NCBI RefSeq assembly: GCF_036825535.1
Contig: NZ_CP098812.1
Coordinates: 2,976,001 to 3,040,000, forward strand
DNA from: Parasalinivibrio latis
Lineage (GTDB): Bacteria > Pseudomonadota > Gammaproteobacteria > Enterobacterales > Vibrionaceae
DNA: 64,000 nt
Direction: 5' to 3'
Each line of letters begins with the position of its first letter. The stretch's first letter is position 1. The notes under the pieces are model-generated. The model saw nothing but the letters and a program-made list of their open reading frames with translations, ran no database searches and was not told where the DNA came from. Position numbers and translations under genes: made by a program. Shown piece by piece: positions 8,403 to 17,983 of the stretch.

Positions 8403-9743
8403 ATGAGCAACATCCTTCACCGCCATTGTCATAAAATCCCACCAAGAATTTCCGGGGGCGAAGGTGTTTACCTATTCGACAACACCGGGAAATCCTACCT
8501 GGACGGTTGTGGTGGTGCGGCAGTTTCCTGCCTCGGACACAACCACAAAACCGTTACCAGTGCGATGAAAAAGCAACTTGAAGCTATTCCATATGCGCAT
8601 ACCGGCTTTTTTACCTCTGATGTTGCCGAACAACTGGCCGAGGTGCTTTCTTTGCGCGCACCGGATTCACTCAATCATACCTATTTCGTCAGTGGTGGCT
8701 CTGAGGCGGTGGAAAGCGCGCTGAAGCTCGCCCGGCAATATTTTGTTGAGACAGGGCAACCCAGCCGAAACAAGGTCATTTCCCGATACCAGAGCTATCA
8801 CGGCAACACGCTGGGGGCACTCGCAGCCGGAGGGAACCGGTGGCGCAGAGAGCCTTTCTCTCCCCTGCTTGTTGAGCATGGGTTTATCTCTCCCTGTTAC
8901 AGCTACCGTAACAGGAAGGATGGCGAGTCGGAATTTGAGTATGGGCTCAGGATGGCCCAGGAACTTGAAGACAAGCTCCTGGAAATGGGGCCGGAAAATG
9001 TCATGGCATTTATTGCTGAACCGGTTGTCGGTGCAACCGCTGGCGCCCTTACCGCAGAGCGCGGGTATTTTTACCGCATCCGGCAAATCTGCGATCGCTA
9101 TGGTGTGCTGCTTATTTTGGATGAGGTTATGTGCGGCTGCGGCAGAACCGGGACCTATTTTGCCTTCGAACAGGAAGCTGCTGTACCTGACCTGGTGACG
9201 ATGGCAAAAGGATTGGCCGCCGGGTATCAGCCCATTGGGGCAGTCATGGTTGCGGACCACATTTATGAGGCAATTTCATCCGGCAGTGGTTTTTTCCAGC
9301 ATGGCCATACTTTTATGGCCCACCCGATAGCCTGTGCAGCCGCATTGGCAACATTGCAGGTTATCGACAATGACGACTTGTTAAGCCAGGTTGCCCGACA
9401 GGGGAGAAAGCTATTTGCCGAATTGAGCAACCGGTTTGCCGACCACCTTCATGTAGGCGATATACGCGGGCGTGGGTTGTTTCTTGGCATCGAATTAGTG
9501 GAAAACAGGGAAACCAAAGCTCCCTTCCCCTCTGATTTCCCTCTCCACAATATCGTTAAGAAAATGGCAATGGACCGGGGGCTGATGGTTTACCCGATGG
9601 GTGGAACCATAGACGGACGACAGGGGCACCATATTCTTCTTGCTCCCCCCTTTATCATCCAGGACGACCATATAGAAGAGCTGATAGACAAGCTGGCACT
9701 CACCATTGACGATGCCACCCACCAGTTTGACCGGAGTGCATAA
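8403..9743 (+). CDS. Class III PLP-dependent aminotransferase
   Basis: 446-residue omega-aminotransferase of the class III (ornithine / beta-alanine / GABA transaminase) fold. The PLP phosphate site is VSGGSEAVESALKLAR, DEVMCGCGRTG holds the PLP-ring aspartate, and the Schiff-base lysine is K269 in MAKGLAAGYQPIGA. The amino donor cannot be read from sequence. Its stop and the start of the next gene share one base (TAATG), so it is translationally coupled to a BKACE-family enzyme. Inference: the pair converts an amino acid to a beta-keto acid that is then cleaved with acetyl-CoA. Confidence 0.88.
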   Translation: MSNILHRHCHKIPPRISGGEGVYLFDNTGKSYLDGCGGAAVSCLGHNHKTVTSAMKKQLEAIPYAHTGFFTSDVAEQLAEVLSLRAPDSLNHTYFVSGGSEAVESALKLARQYFVETGQPSRNKVISRYQSYHGNTLGALAAGGNRWRREPFSPLLVEHGFISPCYSYRNRKDGESEFEYGLRMAQELEDKLLEMGPENVMAFIAEPVVGATAGALTAERGYFYRIRQICDRYGVLLILDEVMCGCGRTGTYFAFEQEAAVPDLVTMAKGLAAGYQPIGAVMVADHIYEAISSGSGFFQHGHTFMAHPIACAAALATLQVIDNDDLLSQVARQGRKLFAELSNRFADHLHVGDIRGRGLFLGIELVENRETKAPFPSDFPLHNIVKKMAMDRGLMVYPMGGTIDGRQGHHILLAPPFIIQDDHIEELIDKLALTIDDATHQFDRSA

Positions 9744-10570
9744 TGAAAACGGATCGCAATATTATTGTCGCGCCTAACGGTGCGCGTCCGGGAACAAGTG
9801 ATCATCCGGCAGTTCCTGTCACTGTAAACACCTTGATAGATGAATTGGCGCTCTGTGCGCATGCCGGTGCAGCCATGGCACATATCCACGTGCGGGACAG
9901 CGAACAGAAGCACTCGCTCGATCCCGCACTCAACAAGGAATGGCTCGCTGAAGTCCGGTCAGCACTCGATAACAAGCTGGTGATCCAACTGACAACTGAA
10001 GCGGTTGGCCGTTACAGCCCAGCACAGCAAATGGCACTTCTCCGGGCAACCCTTCCGGAAGCGACATCCATAGCCCTTCGTGAAATCATGCCGGATGAGG
10101 GCTCTGTTGATGCTGCCAGCCTGTTTCTCCATGAAGTATCCGAGCAACGAATCTTCATCCAGTACATATTGTACGGTGCACACGACGTCATTCGTTACCG
10201 CCAGTTGATAAGCCAGGGAAAAATCCCTTCGGCAGGCCATCACTTGCTGCTGGTTCTTGGACGGTACAACGAATCGTTCATTGCGCAGCCGGCTGAACTG
10301 GATCCCATGCTATCGGCATTAACCGGTTCAGAAACCCCCTGGGCAGCCTGTGCATTTGGCCCCTATGCCTTTCAGTGCCTACAGTCTGCAAACCTGTTAG
10401 GTGGAGATATCCGGATTGGGTTTGAAAACGGGCTGACTGATCAATCAGGCAAAATTGCCAGCAACAATGCTCAACTTGTCTCGCAAATAGGAAACTCGGT
10501 CATTAATACAGGTTTTTCCCTTAATTCAGCAACAGATTTACGGCGAAAAATCCACAAATCTTTCAAATAA
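9743..10570 (+). CDS. BKACE-family enzyme (beta-keto acid cleavage, DUF849)
   Basis: 275-residue TIM-barrel, zinc-dependent enzyme of the 3-keto-5-aminohexanoate cleavage family. These condense a beta-keto acid with acetyl-CoA to give acetoacetate and a new acyl-CoA. The zinc-site motif HIHVRD (about residue 46), an acidic pair region PEATSIALREIMPDEG and the family motif RIGFENGLTDQ near residue 230 are present. The substrate differs between subfamilies and cannot be fixed here; linkage to an aminotransferase suggests an amino-acid-derived keto acid. No lysine-fermentation genes are near, so the kce role is not supported. Confidence 0.85.
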   Translation: MKTDRNIIVAPNGARPGTSDHPAVPVTVNTLIDELALCAHAGAAMAHIHVRDSEQKHSLDPALNKEWLAEVRSALDNKLVIQLTTEAVGRYSPAQQMALLRATLPEATSIALREIMPDEGSVDAASLFLHEVSEQRIFIQYILYGAHDVIRYRQLISQGKIPSAGHHLLLVLGRYNESFIAQPAELDPMLSALTGSETPWAACAFGPYAFQCLQSANLLGGDIRIGFENGLTDQSGKIASNNAQLVSQIGNSVINTGFSLNSATDLRRKIHKSFK

Positions 10571-10682
10571 TAAGGACAAAAACTTGCAAATAACCGAGGT
10601 AAGCTGAAAAAATATAATAGCAATTTGAAAACACTAAATTCACAAATGGATTGCAACTAACCACTACAAAAGGAAAGTAGGC

Positions 10683-11654
10683 ATGAAAGCACTCAAAACG
10701 ACTTTGCTCACACTGGGTTTTGCCGCCGCAGTTGGGAGCGCAACATCTGTTCAGGCCAATAATCAGTTCATCACTATCGGAACCGGTGGCGTAACGGGTG
10801 TGTACTATCCAACCGGAGGTGCAATCTGCCGTTTGGTTAACAAAAGCCGTAAAGAGCACGGTATCCGCTGTTCCGTAGAAAGTACGGGGGGCTCAATCTA
10901 TAACATTAACACCATCAAGGCTGGTGAACTGGACATGGGTATCGCGCAGTCTGACTGGCAGTTCCATGCCTACAACGGTACCAGCAAGTTTGAATCACAG
11001 GGTCCTTACAAGGATCTGCGCGCAGTTTTCTCCATCCACCCAGAACCGTTCACAGTCGTTGCCCGTGCCGACGCAGGCATCAAGACTTTTGACGACATGA
11101 AAGGCAAGCGCGTTAACATCGGTAACCCTGGATCTGGCCAGCGCGGTACCATTGAAGTACTGATGAAAGAAATGGGCTGGACCCAAGACGACTTTGGTCA
11201 GGTTTCTGAGTTGAAAGCCGCTGAGCAGTCAAAAGCACTGTGTGATAACAAGATCGACGCTATGGTCTACACCGTTGGTCACCCGAGTGGCTCTATCCAG
11301 GAAGCAACCACAGCCTGTGACAGCGTTCTGGTTACTGTTGACAACGCAGCATCCAAGAGCCTGATTGAGAAAAATGACTACTACCGTACTGCGACCATCC
11401 CTGGTGGCATGTACCGTGGCAATGACAGTGACGTAAAGACCTTTGGTGTGGGTGCGACTTTCGTATCTTCTACTGAAGTGCCAGAGGAAGTTATCTACAA
11501 CGTGGTGAAAGCCGTGTTCGAAAACTTCGACGATTTCCGTCGCCTGCACCCTGCATTTGCCAACCTGAAGAAAGAAGAAATGGTGAAAGACGGCCTGTCT
11601 GCACCTCTTCACCCTGGTGCTGCCAAGTACTACAAAGAAGCTGGTTTGATGTAA
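10683..11654 (+). CDS. TAXI-family TRAP transporter solute-binding protein
   Basis: 323 residues with a Sec signal peptide (cleavage near ATSVQA|NN) followed by the TAXI family start TIGTGGVTGVYYPTGGAICRLVN. It binds small acids (glutamate-like or C4/C5 acids in known cases) in the periplasm for a TRAP permease. No membrane subunit gene (TRAP 4TM/12TM) is adjacent, so it is an orphan binding protein here. It lies 112 bases after the BKACE gene with a strong ribosome site (AAAGGAAAG) and its own terminator; it may import the substrate of the aminotransferase/BKACE pair. Confidence 0.88.
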   Translation: MKALKTTLLTLGFAAAVGSATSVQANNQFITIGTGGVTGVYYPTGGAICRLVNKSRKEHGIRCSVESTGGSIYNINTIKAGELDMGIAQSDWQFHAYNGTSKFESQGPYKDLRAVFSIHPEPFTVVARADAGIKTFDDMKGKRVNIGNPGSGQRGTIEVLMKEMGWTQDDFGQVSELKAAEQSKALCDNKIDAMVYTVGHPSGSIQEATTACDSVLVTVDNAASKSLIEKNDYYRTATIPGGMYRGNDSDVKTFGVGATFVSSTEVPEEVIYNVVKAVFENFDDFRRLHPAFANLKKEEMVKDGLSAPLHPGAAKYYKEAGLM

Positions 11655-11674
11655 GTAATATCACCAGCCTCACT

Positions 11675-11701
11675 AACGCCGGCTAATATGCCGGCGTTTT
11701 T
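11675..11701 (+). terminator. Terminator after the TAXI protein gene
   Basis: Nine-base-pair stem (AACGCCGGC / GCCGGCGTT), loop TAATAT, followed by T residues. Confidence 0.85.
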
Positions 11702-11852
11702 ATTGGCACCAGTTGTATTTTGAACCAATGTCATAGTTATCAACAATAAGACACATACCAATCCATTTGCGCGACCAACATCACCGTTTTGAAATGTTAG
11801 TTCTGTAGATAATTCATAGTTTTCTTGAACTAACCCTCAAAAGGAACGAGAA

Positions 11853-14678
11853 ATGGTCTCTATAAAATGGAGTCCCGTTGCTCTGGCGGTTGCACTCGCA
11901 GCCACCCCGGCAATGGCAGAGGTCCTTATCACTGAGTATGTGGAAGGCGCTTCCAATAACAAAGCACTCGAAATTTCTAACCTGGGCACTACCGACGTCA
12001 ACCTTTCCGGATGGACAGTATCCATTGCCAGCAATGGCAAAACCACTTTTAACAGCCCCATCAACCTGTCCGGAAATCTCCCTGCCGGAGAAAGCTATGT
12101 TATCGCCCACAGCTCTGCGTCTGAAGAAATCAAAACTGCAGCAGACCAGACTACCGGCTCACTTTCTTTCAACGGCAACGATGTTGTCGCACTGAAAAAT
12201 GGAGATTCACTGGCAGACAGCCTGGGCCAGCTTGGCAATGACAGTTACTTCGGCAAAGACACTACCCTAAGGCGCAAAGACGGCACGACGGGCCGCACTG
12301 ATATTGGATCGGCATTTGATCCGTCCACGAATTGGCTGACACTTGGAAAAGATACCGTCGACGGCCTCGGTTGCAGTGGTGAAGAGGCATGTGATAGCTC
12401 TGGTGGCGGTGGCAATACCTTTACCTGTGAAGGCGAGACCCTGACACCGATTTATGCCATTCAGGGCGATGGCGCGTCCAGCCCCTTAGTACCAGCCGGC
12501 TCCTTCGAATCTGATGATGTCTATGTCACCAAGGGAGTTGTAACCGCTGTAACCAACAGCCTGTTTAAAGGCTTTTGGCTGCAGGATGCCACAGGCGACG
12601 GCAACCCGGCCACATCAGACGGTATCCTTGTCTATACGGGAAGCCAGAGCGTTTCTGGCCTTGAACCCGGTCAGGAAGTATGTGTCTCCGGAAAGGTGAA
12701 AGAATTCTTTGGTCTGACCGAAATTGCATTGGATGCAGGCAAAATCGAGATCGGCCAGAACATTGGCGCACCGGCAGCTGCTGAAATAGAAGTCAATGAC
12801 GGTGAGACACTGGCTGATGCCATGGAGCGCTACGAAGGTATGCATGTTCGCCTGGCTGAGGACAGCGATTTGGTCGTAACCCGCAACTTTGGGTTTGACT
12901 ATGATGCTTTCCGTAACAACATGGTGTTGTCGCACGACGAACCGAACTTCAAACCTACCCAGCTGTATGTTGCTGAGGCACCGGAAACAGCTGCGCTTGC
13001 GGAAGCAAACCGAACCAATCAGCTGTACGTCGAAACCGACGCCAAAGCCCCGAATGGTGTAATCCCCTATTTCCCTGGGCTGGACGCTGAACAGGGGTAT
13101 ATCAGGATTGGTGATCAGTTGGTTAACCTCGAAGGTGTGGTTGGCTACAGCTTTGGTGATTACCGTTTGGTTGCCACCAACCAAATCGTTGCCGGAGACT
13201 TTATCCATAACAATGACCGTACCGACGCTCCGGCAGACGTAGATGGAAGCAACCTCCGGGTTGCAAGCTTCAACGTACTCAACTTTTTCACCAGTGCCAG
13301 TGCCATTGGAGGTGACCTTAACATTACCTGTGCAGACCAGGCAGATGCCGACGCCAGCCGTGGCTGTAACCGTGGTACCAAGGATGTTGCTGAGTTTGAG
13401 CTCCAGCGCACCAAGATCGTGAACGCCATGGTGGCAATCGATGCCGATATCCTTGGCCTTATGGAAATCGAGAATAATGGTTTCGGTGACAACAGTGCCA
13501 TAGCCAATCTGGTTGCTGAGCTGAATGCCAACCTCACAGATCCAGCCGAACACTACAGCTACATCACCCCGTCTGAATCTGACCGCAGCGAAGGAAAGTA
13601 CTACGGCACTGACGCCATCATGGTGGCCATCCTTTACCGCCCTGCCCGAGTTCAACCAAACGGCGACGCCCAGCCGGTCAGGATGCCCGAGCAACATATC
13701 AGCGGAGCCAACCCGGACGGCGATGTACGCCAACTCGACAAGTTCCAGCGTGACTCCCTGGTACAGCAGTTCAGCGTCGGTAAGCAAAAGCTGACGGTGG
13801 CGGTAAACCACTTCAAGTCAAAAGGGTCTGGCTGTTATGAAGACTGGGTTGCTGGTGAGTTTGATGATGACCCGGCAGATCTGCAAGGCCGCTGTAACGA
13901 GTTTCGCGTCTCTGCTGCCGAAACGCTGGGTAAGGCCCTGGATGGCATGAAAGGAGATATCCTGCTTCTGGGTGATTTCAATGCCTATGGCAAAGAAGAC
14001 CCAGTCCGTGTATTGACGGATTATGACCCAGCCTCCAGCACGCGTAAGATTGTCACTGCAGCCGGCACCTCAATTGCAGGTACTCCGCTGGATGAAACTG
14101 CACGTGAGGTGGGCAAGGGCTTCGGGTATACCAACCTGGCTCCCGCATTTATTGGTGCAGAAGCATTCTCCTACTCCTTTGACGGAGAGCTTGGCAGCCT
14201 TGACCATGCGATGGGTAACAAGTCCCTGGTTAAGAAGGTGAAAGGTGTGGAAGACTGGCACATCAACGCCAGCGAAAGCACCTTGTTTGAATACTCAGGC
14301 CGCTTCACCGGCGACTTGGTTAAATCAAACAACCCATATTCATCCTCTGACCATGACCCGGTTGTTATCAGCCTTGCGTACAAAGAGAAGCCTGTAAAGT
14401 TCAAGATGACATTGAAAAACCGCAGCTTCTTCCCAGTTGTACCATTGTTTGATGGTGACTGGGATGCTCGCCGCCCTTGGCTGAAGTGGTATGGTACCCG
14501 CAACTATAACCAGAAGAGTCCTCTGCTCGACCAACTGGGTAAAAAGCCGGGTGATAACGTCGATGTCAGTATCGCCGTTTTTGGACTGTTCGAGATCCCG
14601 TGTGAAAATGGGCCTGTTACTCTGAAAGGCAAATCCCGCGTTGTGTTTGACGGCTACCGCTGTGTAATCAGGCAGTAA
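11853..14678 (+). CDS. Secreted ExeM/NucH-type extracellular nuclease
   Basis: 941 residues. The signal peptide ends at about ATPAMA|EV. A lamin-tail domain (residues about 22-150, VLITEYVEG...NKALEISNLG) is followed by an OB-like nucleic-acid region and an endonuclease/exonuclease/phosphatase domain from about residue 470. Catalytic motifs: SFNVLNFF, LGLMEIENNG (metal Glu), VNHFKSKGSGC, LLGDFNAYGKEDP, LDHAMGN and SSDHDPV. It degrades extracellular DNA, for phosphate or nucleoside supply or in biofilms, like Xds of V. cholerae. Unlike some ExeM proteins it has no GlyGly-CTERM anchor; it ends in a Cys-containing tail. Start preceded by AAAAGGAACGAG. Confidence 0.9.
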   Translation: MVSIKWSPVALAVALAATPAMAEVLITEYVEGASNNKALEISNLGTTDVNLSGWTVSIASNGKTTFNSPINLSGNLPAGESYVIAHSSASEEIKTAADQTTGSLSFNGNDVVALKNGDSLADSLGQLGNDSYFGKDTTLRRKDGTTGRTDIGSAFDPSTNWLTLGKDTVDGLGCSGEEACDSSGGGGNTFTCEGETLTPIYAIQGDGASSPLVPAGSFESDDVYVTKGVVTAVTNSLFKGFWLQDATGDGNPATSDGILVYTGSQSVSGLEPGQEVCVSGKVKEFFGLTEIALDAGKIEIGQNIGAPAAAEIEVNDGETLADAMERYEGMHVRLAEDSDLVVTRNFGFDYDAFRNNMVLSHDEPNFKPTQLYVAEAPETAALAEANRTNQLYVETDAKAPNGVIPYFPGLDAEQGYIRIGDQLVNLEGVVGYSFGDYRLVATNQIVAGDFIHNNDRTDAPADVDGSNLRVASFNVLNFFTSASAIGGDLNITCADQADADASRGCNRGTKDVAEFELQRTKIVNAMVAIDADILGLMEIENNGFGDNSAIANLVAELNANLTDPAEHYSYITPSESDRSEGKYYGTDAIMVAILYRPARVQPNGDAQPVRMPEQHISGANPDGDVRQLDKFQRDSLVQQFSVGKQKLTVAVNHFKSKGSGCYEDWVAGEFDDDPADLQGRCNEFRVSAAETLGKALDGMKGDILLLGDFNAYGKEDPVRVLTDYDPASSTRKIVTAAGTSIAGTPLDETAREVGKGFGYTNLAPAFIGAEAFSYSFDGELGSLDHAMGNKSLVKKVKGVEDWHINASESTLFEYSGRFTGDLVKSNNPYSSSDHDPVVISLAYKEKPVKFKMTLKNRSFFPVVPLFDGDWDARRPWLKWYGTRNYNQKSPLLDQLGKKPGDNVDVSIAVFGLFEIPCENGPVTLKGKSRVVFDGYRCVIRQ

Positions 14679-14692
14679 CCTGCACCCAACAG

Positions 14693-14721
14693 AAAACGGG
14701 CTCCTGCCGGAGCCCGTTTTT
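14693..14721. terminator. Bidirectional terminator, nuclease / mltA
   Basis: Eleven-base-pair stem (AAAACGGGCTC / GAGCCCGTTTT) with loop CTGCCG. The A-run on one side and T-run on the other let it stop both the plus-strand nuclease gene and the minus-strand mltA gene. Confidence 0.9.
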
Positions 14722-14734
14722 GTCTAGACAGACT

Positions 14735-15853
14735 TCAGTTCTTGACCAGCTTGTCTTTCTGTTTTGCCAAAGGCTGTTCAGATGGCAAGCCTGGTCCTTG
14801 GTCTGTACCCAACTTCCACACCCGGCCAAAATATTTGTAGTGGCCTGCCTGGATGCCCGCTTCCTCACCCATACCATGGTACAGGTCAAGATGGTTTTTC
14901 TTCACTGCCCCACCGGTATCGAGAGCCATCAGCAGCTTAAGGACATAACCGCCATTCCAGCTCCCCTGTTCATTCAATTGAGGAACTTCAGCAAGCAGCA
15001 CTGTGCCCATGGGCAGGTAGTCACGGTCAGCAGCGACTGATGCGCCCGGAAGCAAAGGAACCCCGGCAGTACCGGTAACCGGGTGCGCGGCTTTTGGCAG
15101 AAAGAAAACGTATGATGGGTTCTGAATCAGCAGATTCAGCACTTCTTTCTCACTGTGGCTGTTAACCCAGTCCTTGATCGCCTTTAGGGACATTTTCTCA
15201 CGTGGGATTTCCCCTTTATCGATCAGAACCTTACCGATACTCACGTACGGGTGGTTATTTTTTCCACCGTAGGCAAAGTATTCCAGCTGGTCAGTATCAC
15301 CGAAGTGAATAAAGCCGCTGCCCTGCACTTCCATAATAAAGTTATCGATGAGTGAAGCACTGTAGCCCAGCTCAAGTCCGAGTCCATTCAATGCACCTGC
15401 ATATATTTCGTCACGGGTAGGGCAACGCTCACCACATATTGGCTTTCCGTAAACCGGGTAGCGGAACAGGGCATCCGGCTTGTGGCGCATTTCAATCACA
15501 GGGGAGAAGTAGCCGGTAAACAGCACGTTGCCATACCCGTCACCACCACCCATCTGCTCGGTATTAATCCCAAATTCAGCCAGTTTCGCGGGATCACCTC
15601 CTGCTTTAAGCCATGCCTGAACCTTGTCATATACAGCCTCATTTTTCTTTACCAGGCTGGGCGAGACCTCTTCAACTTTAGCCAGTTGGGCATCAAAGAG
15701 GGAAAAATCTTTAGGTTGGTTGGTTACAACCGCAGGCACCGGATTAAGAACATTATCAAATGAACCGTCAAGATACTGCTGACCTCTGTCTGTCGGACGC
15801 GCACAACTGGCAAGTAACAGTACAGCGGCAAGGGGGAGAATACGACGAATCAC
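14735..15853 (-). CDS. mltA: Membrane-bound lytic murein transglycosylase A
   Basis: 372-residue outer-membrane lipoprotein that cleaves the MurNAc-GlcNAc bond of peptidoglycan, giving 1,6-anhydro ends. The lipobox is LLASC near residue 16. The C-terminal double-psi barrel holds the catalytic aspartate in MALDTGGAVKKNHLDLYHG. GTG at 15853 was chosen as start: AAGGA lies five bases before it and it places the signal peptide correctly; the frame stays open to an ATG at 15913 that would bury the signal peptide. It neighbours argA as in enteric bacteria. Confidence 0.93.
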   Translation of the reverse strand: MIRRILPLAAVLLLASCARPTDRGQQYLDGSFDNVLNPVPAVVTNQPKDFSLFDAQLAKVEEVSPSLVKKNEAVYDKVQAWLKAGGDPAKLAEFGINTEQMGGGDGYGNVLFTGYFSPVIEMRHKPDALFRYPVYGKPICGERCPTRDEIYAGALNGLGLELGYSASLIDNFIMEVQGSGFIHFGDTDQLEYFAYGGKNNHPYVSIGKVLIDKGEIPREKMSLKAIKDWVNSHSEKEVLNLLIQNPSYVFFLPKAAHPVTGTAGVPLLPGASVAADRDYLPMGTVLLAEVPQLNEQGSWNGGYVLKLLMALDTGGAVKKNHLDLYHGMGEEAGIQAGHYKYFGRVWKLGTDQGPGLPSEQPLAKQKDKLVKN

Positions 15854-16095
15854 GGGATTCCTTACTTTTAAACAGGTTGCGCCAAGCGTGACAAAAAGCA
15901 CTCCCTGACGCAAACAAAATCCGCCTGTTGTCCTTGTGTCACGCCAGCAAGATTACAACCATTAGTAATGATCAACGATTTAGTCGATCAGGTATGAAAA
16001 CCCCGACGCTTCAATGCTGTCTGGGAAGCTATTCCAAACAGGCTGATTGCTGTCCAGGTTACGAAAATCAACGTCAGGGAGGTAAGGTCGGCAGG

Positions 16096-16482
16096 TTAAA
16101 GGTTTATAACCTTTTCTTCCTCCGCTTCTTTCACTGCCTGCGGCATAGCCCGGCGGAAATAACTGGAATAGTGTTCAGGTGCTTCACGCATGATGGTGAA
16201 CTCATCCACGACGACAAACCGGTACGTTTTGTCACCAATGGTAAAACTCAGACTGTCTCGGCTTACACTGAGGTTAGTGGTGGCAATACTGCCATTGATA
16301 AACACCCCCCCTTCACGAACCTCAAATTCTTCCGCCAGGTACGGGGGGACATTCTGTTCAATCCAGGTGCCATAAAAATTGGTACCGGGGGAGCTGATGT
16401 AAGCCCGGTAGTGATATCCAACCAACGCAAGCGCCATTATGGTGACCAAAAACACCATAGTTACTGCCAAGTTCTTTTTCAC
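16096..16482 (-). CDS. Small membrane-anchored protein, DUF2850-like
   Basis: 128 residues: one N-terminal transmembrane segment (LAVTMVFLVTIMALALVGYHY) and a periplasmic beta-rich domain (NFYGTWIEQNVPPYLAEEF..). It resembles the DUF2850 family, known to me mainly from Vibrionaceae and of unknown function. It probably starts at GTG (16482) with a poor ribosome site. It lies between mltA and argA. Confidence 0.7.
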   Translation of the reverse strand: MKKNLAVTMVFLVTIMALALVGYHYRAYISSPGTNFYGTWIEQNVPPYLAEEFEVREGGVFINGSIATTNLSVSRDSLSFTIGDKTYRFVVVDEFTIMREAPEHYSSYFRRAMPQAVKEAEEEKVINL

Positions 16483-16597
16483 AATTAAGCCGGATTCTCA
16501 ATACTGATATATTGTTCAGCATAATGCACTTTGAACATTAAGGCTGTGTAAAGACACATAAAAATTGAAACAAGTTGATTTTATCTTGCTAACAACG

Positions 16598-16634
16598 AAA
16601 TAATTAGTCATTATTTCAGCATAATTATTTAAGT
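16598..16634 (+). promoter_or_regulatory. Possible tandem ARG boxes upstream of argA
   Basis: AT-rich imperfect dyads AATAATTAGTCATTATT and GCATAATTATTTAAG lie side by side just before argA. Their length, spacing and AT-richness resemble paired ArgR boxes (TGAAT-N4-ATTCA-like), but matches are imperfect. Confidence 0.4.
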
Positions 16635-16649
16635 GATACGGATATCAGC

Positions 16650-17975
16650 TTGAAACTCAGAAGTACCGCACTGGTAAAGGGATTCCGCCAGTCAGCACCT
16701 TATGTGAATGCCCACCAACGTAAAGTCATCGTCATTATGCTGGGTGGCGAAGCCATTGCTGACGAGAACTTCCCAAATATCGTTAATGACATCGCCCTCT
16801 TGCACAGTTTGGGCATCAAGTTGGTTCTGGTGTACGGTGCCCGCACACAAATTAACACCCTGCTGGACAAACACGGCCTCACAACCCCATACCACAAAGG
16901 TGCCCGGGTAACGGATACCGAAGTATTGGAGCTTGTAAAACAGGCCGCCGGCCAGCTTCAGCTTGATATTACCGCCCGACTTTCCATGAGCCTCAATAAC
17001 ACCCCGATGGCAAACGCTCAGATCAACGTGGTAAGCGGTAACTTTGTCATAGCTCAACCACTGGGGGTAGATGACGGCGTGGACTATTGCCATTCCGGGC
17101 GTATCCGCCGTATTGATATCGACGGCATCCGCAGCCAGCTCAACCAACAGGCCGTCGTTCTGCTGGGTCCCGTCGCCTCTTCCGTTACGGGTGAATGTTT
17201 CAACCTTTGCTCTGAAGAAATTGCTACTGAGATTGCCATCAAACTCAATGCAGAAAAGCTGATAGGCTTTTGTTCTACCCAGGGAGTACAGGGCGCGACC
17301 GGCAATATTATTTCAGAGCTCTTCCCTAATCAGGCAGAAGAAATACTGCAACAACATATCCAGGCCGGGGACTATGAATCCGGTACAGCCCGCTTCCTAC
17401 GTGGCTCCATTCGTGCCTGCCGCGCTGGAGTGCCACGAAGCCACCTGTTGAGCTACAAGGTAGATGGTTCCCTGATTCAGGAGCTGTTCTCTGTTGAGGG
17501 CATAGGCACCCAAATAGTGATGGAAAGCGCGGAGAAAGTCCGTTCTGCCAATATCGATGATATTGCCGGTATTCTGGATCTTATTGGCCCATTGGAAGAA
17601 CAGGGTATTCTGGTACGCCGCTCCCGTGAGCAATTGGAGCAGGAAATAGAACGGTTTACGATTGTTGAACGCGACGGCCTGGTAATTGGCTGTGCCGCCC
17701 TTTACCCGTTCCAGGAAGAAAAAACCGGCGAGATGGCCTGCGTTGCGGTGCATCCTGACTACCGTGATGGTAACCGCGGCGGCGTGCTGCTCAACCATAT
17801 TCGCCACAAAGCACGGGCGATGGGTCTGGAAACCATCTTTGTACTGACGACCCGCAGTGTTCACTGGTTCCGTGAGCAGGGTTTCTACGAAGCAGATGTC
17901 CCCAGCCTGCCAAACGGGAAACAGGCACTCTACAACTACCAGAGACGCTCGAAGATATTGATGGTAAAGGTTTAG
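16650..17975 (+). CDS. argA: N-acetylglutamate synthase ArgA
   Basis: 441 residues. An amino-acid-kinase-like regulatory domain (residues about 15-285) carries the arginine feedback site, and a C-terminal GNAT domain (about 290-441, CAALYPFQEEKTGEMACVAV) transfers acetyl from acetyl-CoA to glutamate, the first step of arginine synthesis. The start is TTG at 16650; it gives the conserved family N-terminus KLRSTALVKGFRQSAPYVNAH and no ATG or GTG fits. The usual YGARPQI loop reads YGARTQI here. The frame contains two domains and normal length. Confidence 0.94.
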   Translation: MKLRSTALVKGFRQSAPYVNAHQRKVIVIMLGGEAIADENFPNIVNDIALLHSLGIKLVLVYGARTQINTLLDKHGLTTPYHKGARVTDTEVLELVKQAAGQLQLDITARLSMSLNNTPMANAQINVVSGNFVIAQPLGVDDGVDYCHSGRIRRIDIDGIRSQLNQQAVVLLGPVASSVTGECFNLCSEEIATEIAIKLNAEKLIGFCSTQGVQGATGNIISELFPNQAEEILQQHIQAGDYESGTARFLRGSIRACRAGVPRSHLLSYKVDGSLIQELFSVEGIGTQIVMESAEKVRSANIDDIAGILDLIGPLEEQGILVRRSREQLEQEIERFTIVERDGLVIGCAALYPFQEEKTGEMACVAVHPDYRDGNRGGVLLNHIRHKARAMGLETIFVLTTRSVHWFREQGFYEADVPSLPNGKQALYNYQRRSKILMVKV

Positions 17976-17983
17976 GAGCGGAT

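Noticed and set aside
8262..8432. Longer LysR regulator reaching into the divergent aminotransferase gene
   Set aside because: It would overlap the next gene and add residues before the canonical LysR helix-turn-helix start.
9743..10570. Lysine-fermentation enzyme Kce
   Set aside because: No lysine aminomutase or other lysine-fermentation genes adjoin; only the family, not the substrate, can be called.
10683..11654. TAXI protein as the sialic acid transporter for the nan genes
   Set aside because: It lies about 18 kb from nanA, belongs to the TAXI and not the SiaP family, and adjoins the BKACE pair.
12615..13811. 398-residue frame antisense to the nuclease gene
   Set aside because: It lies wholly opposite a well-supported gene with catalytic motifs and shows no family features.
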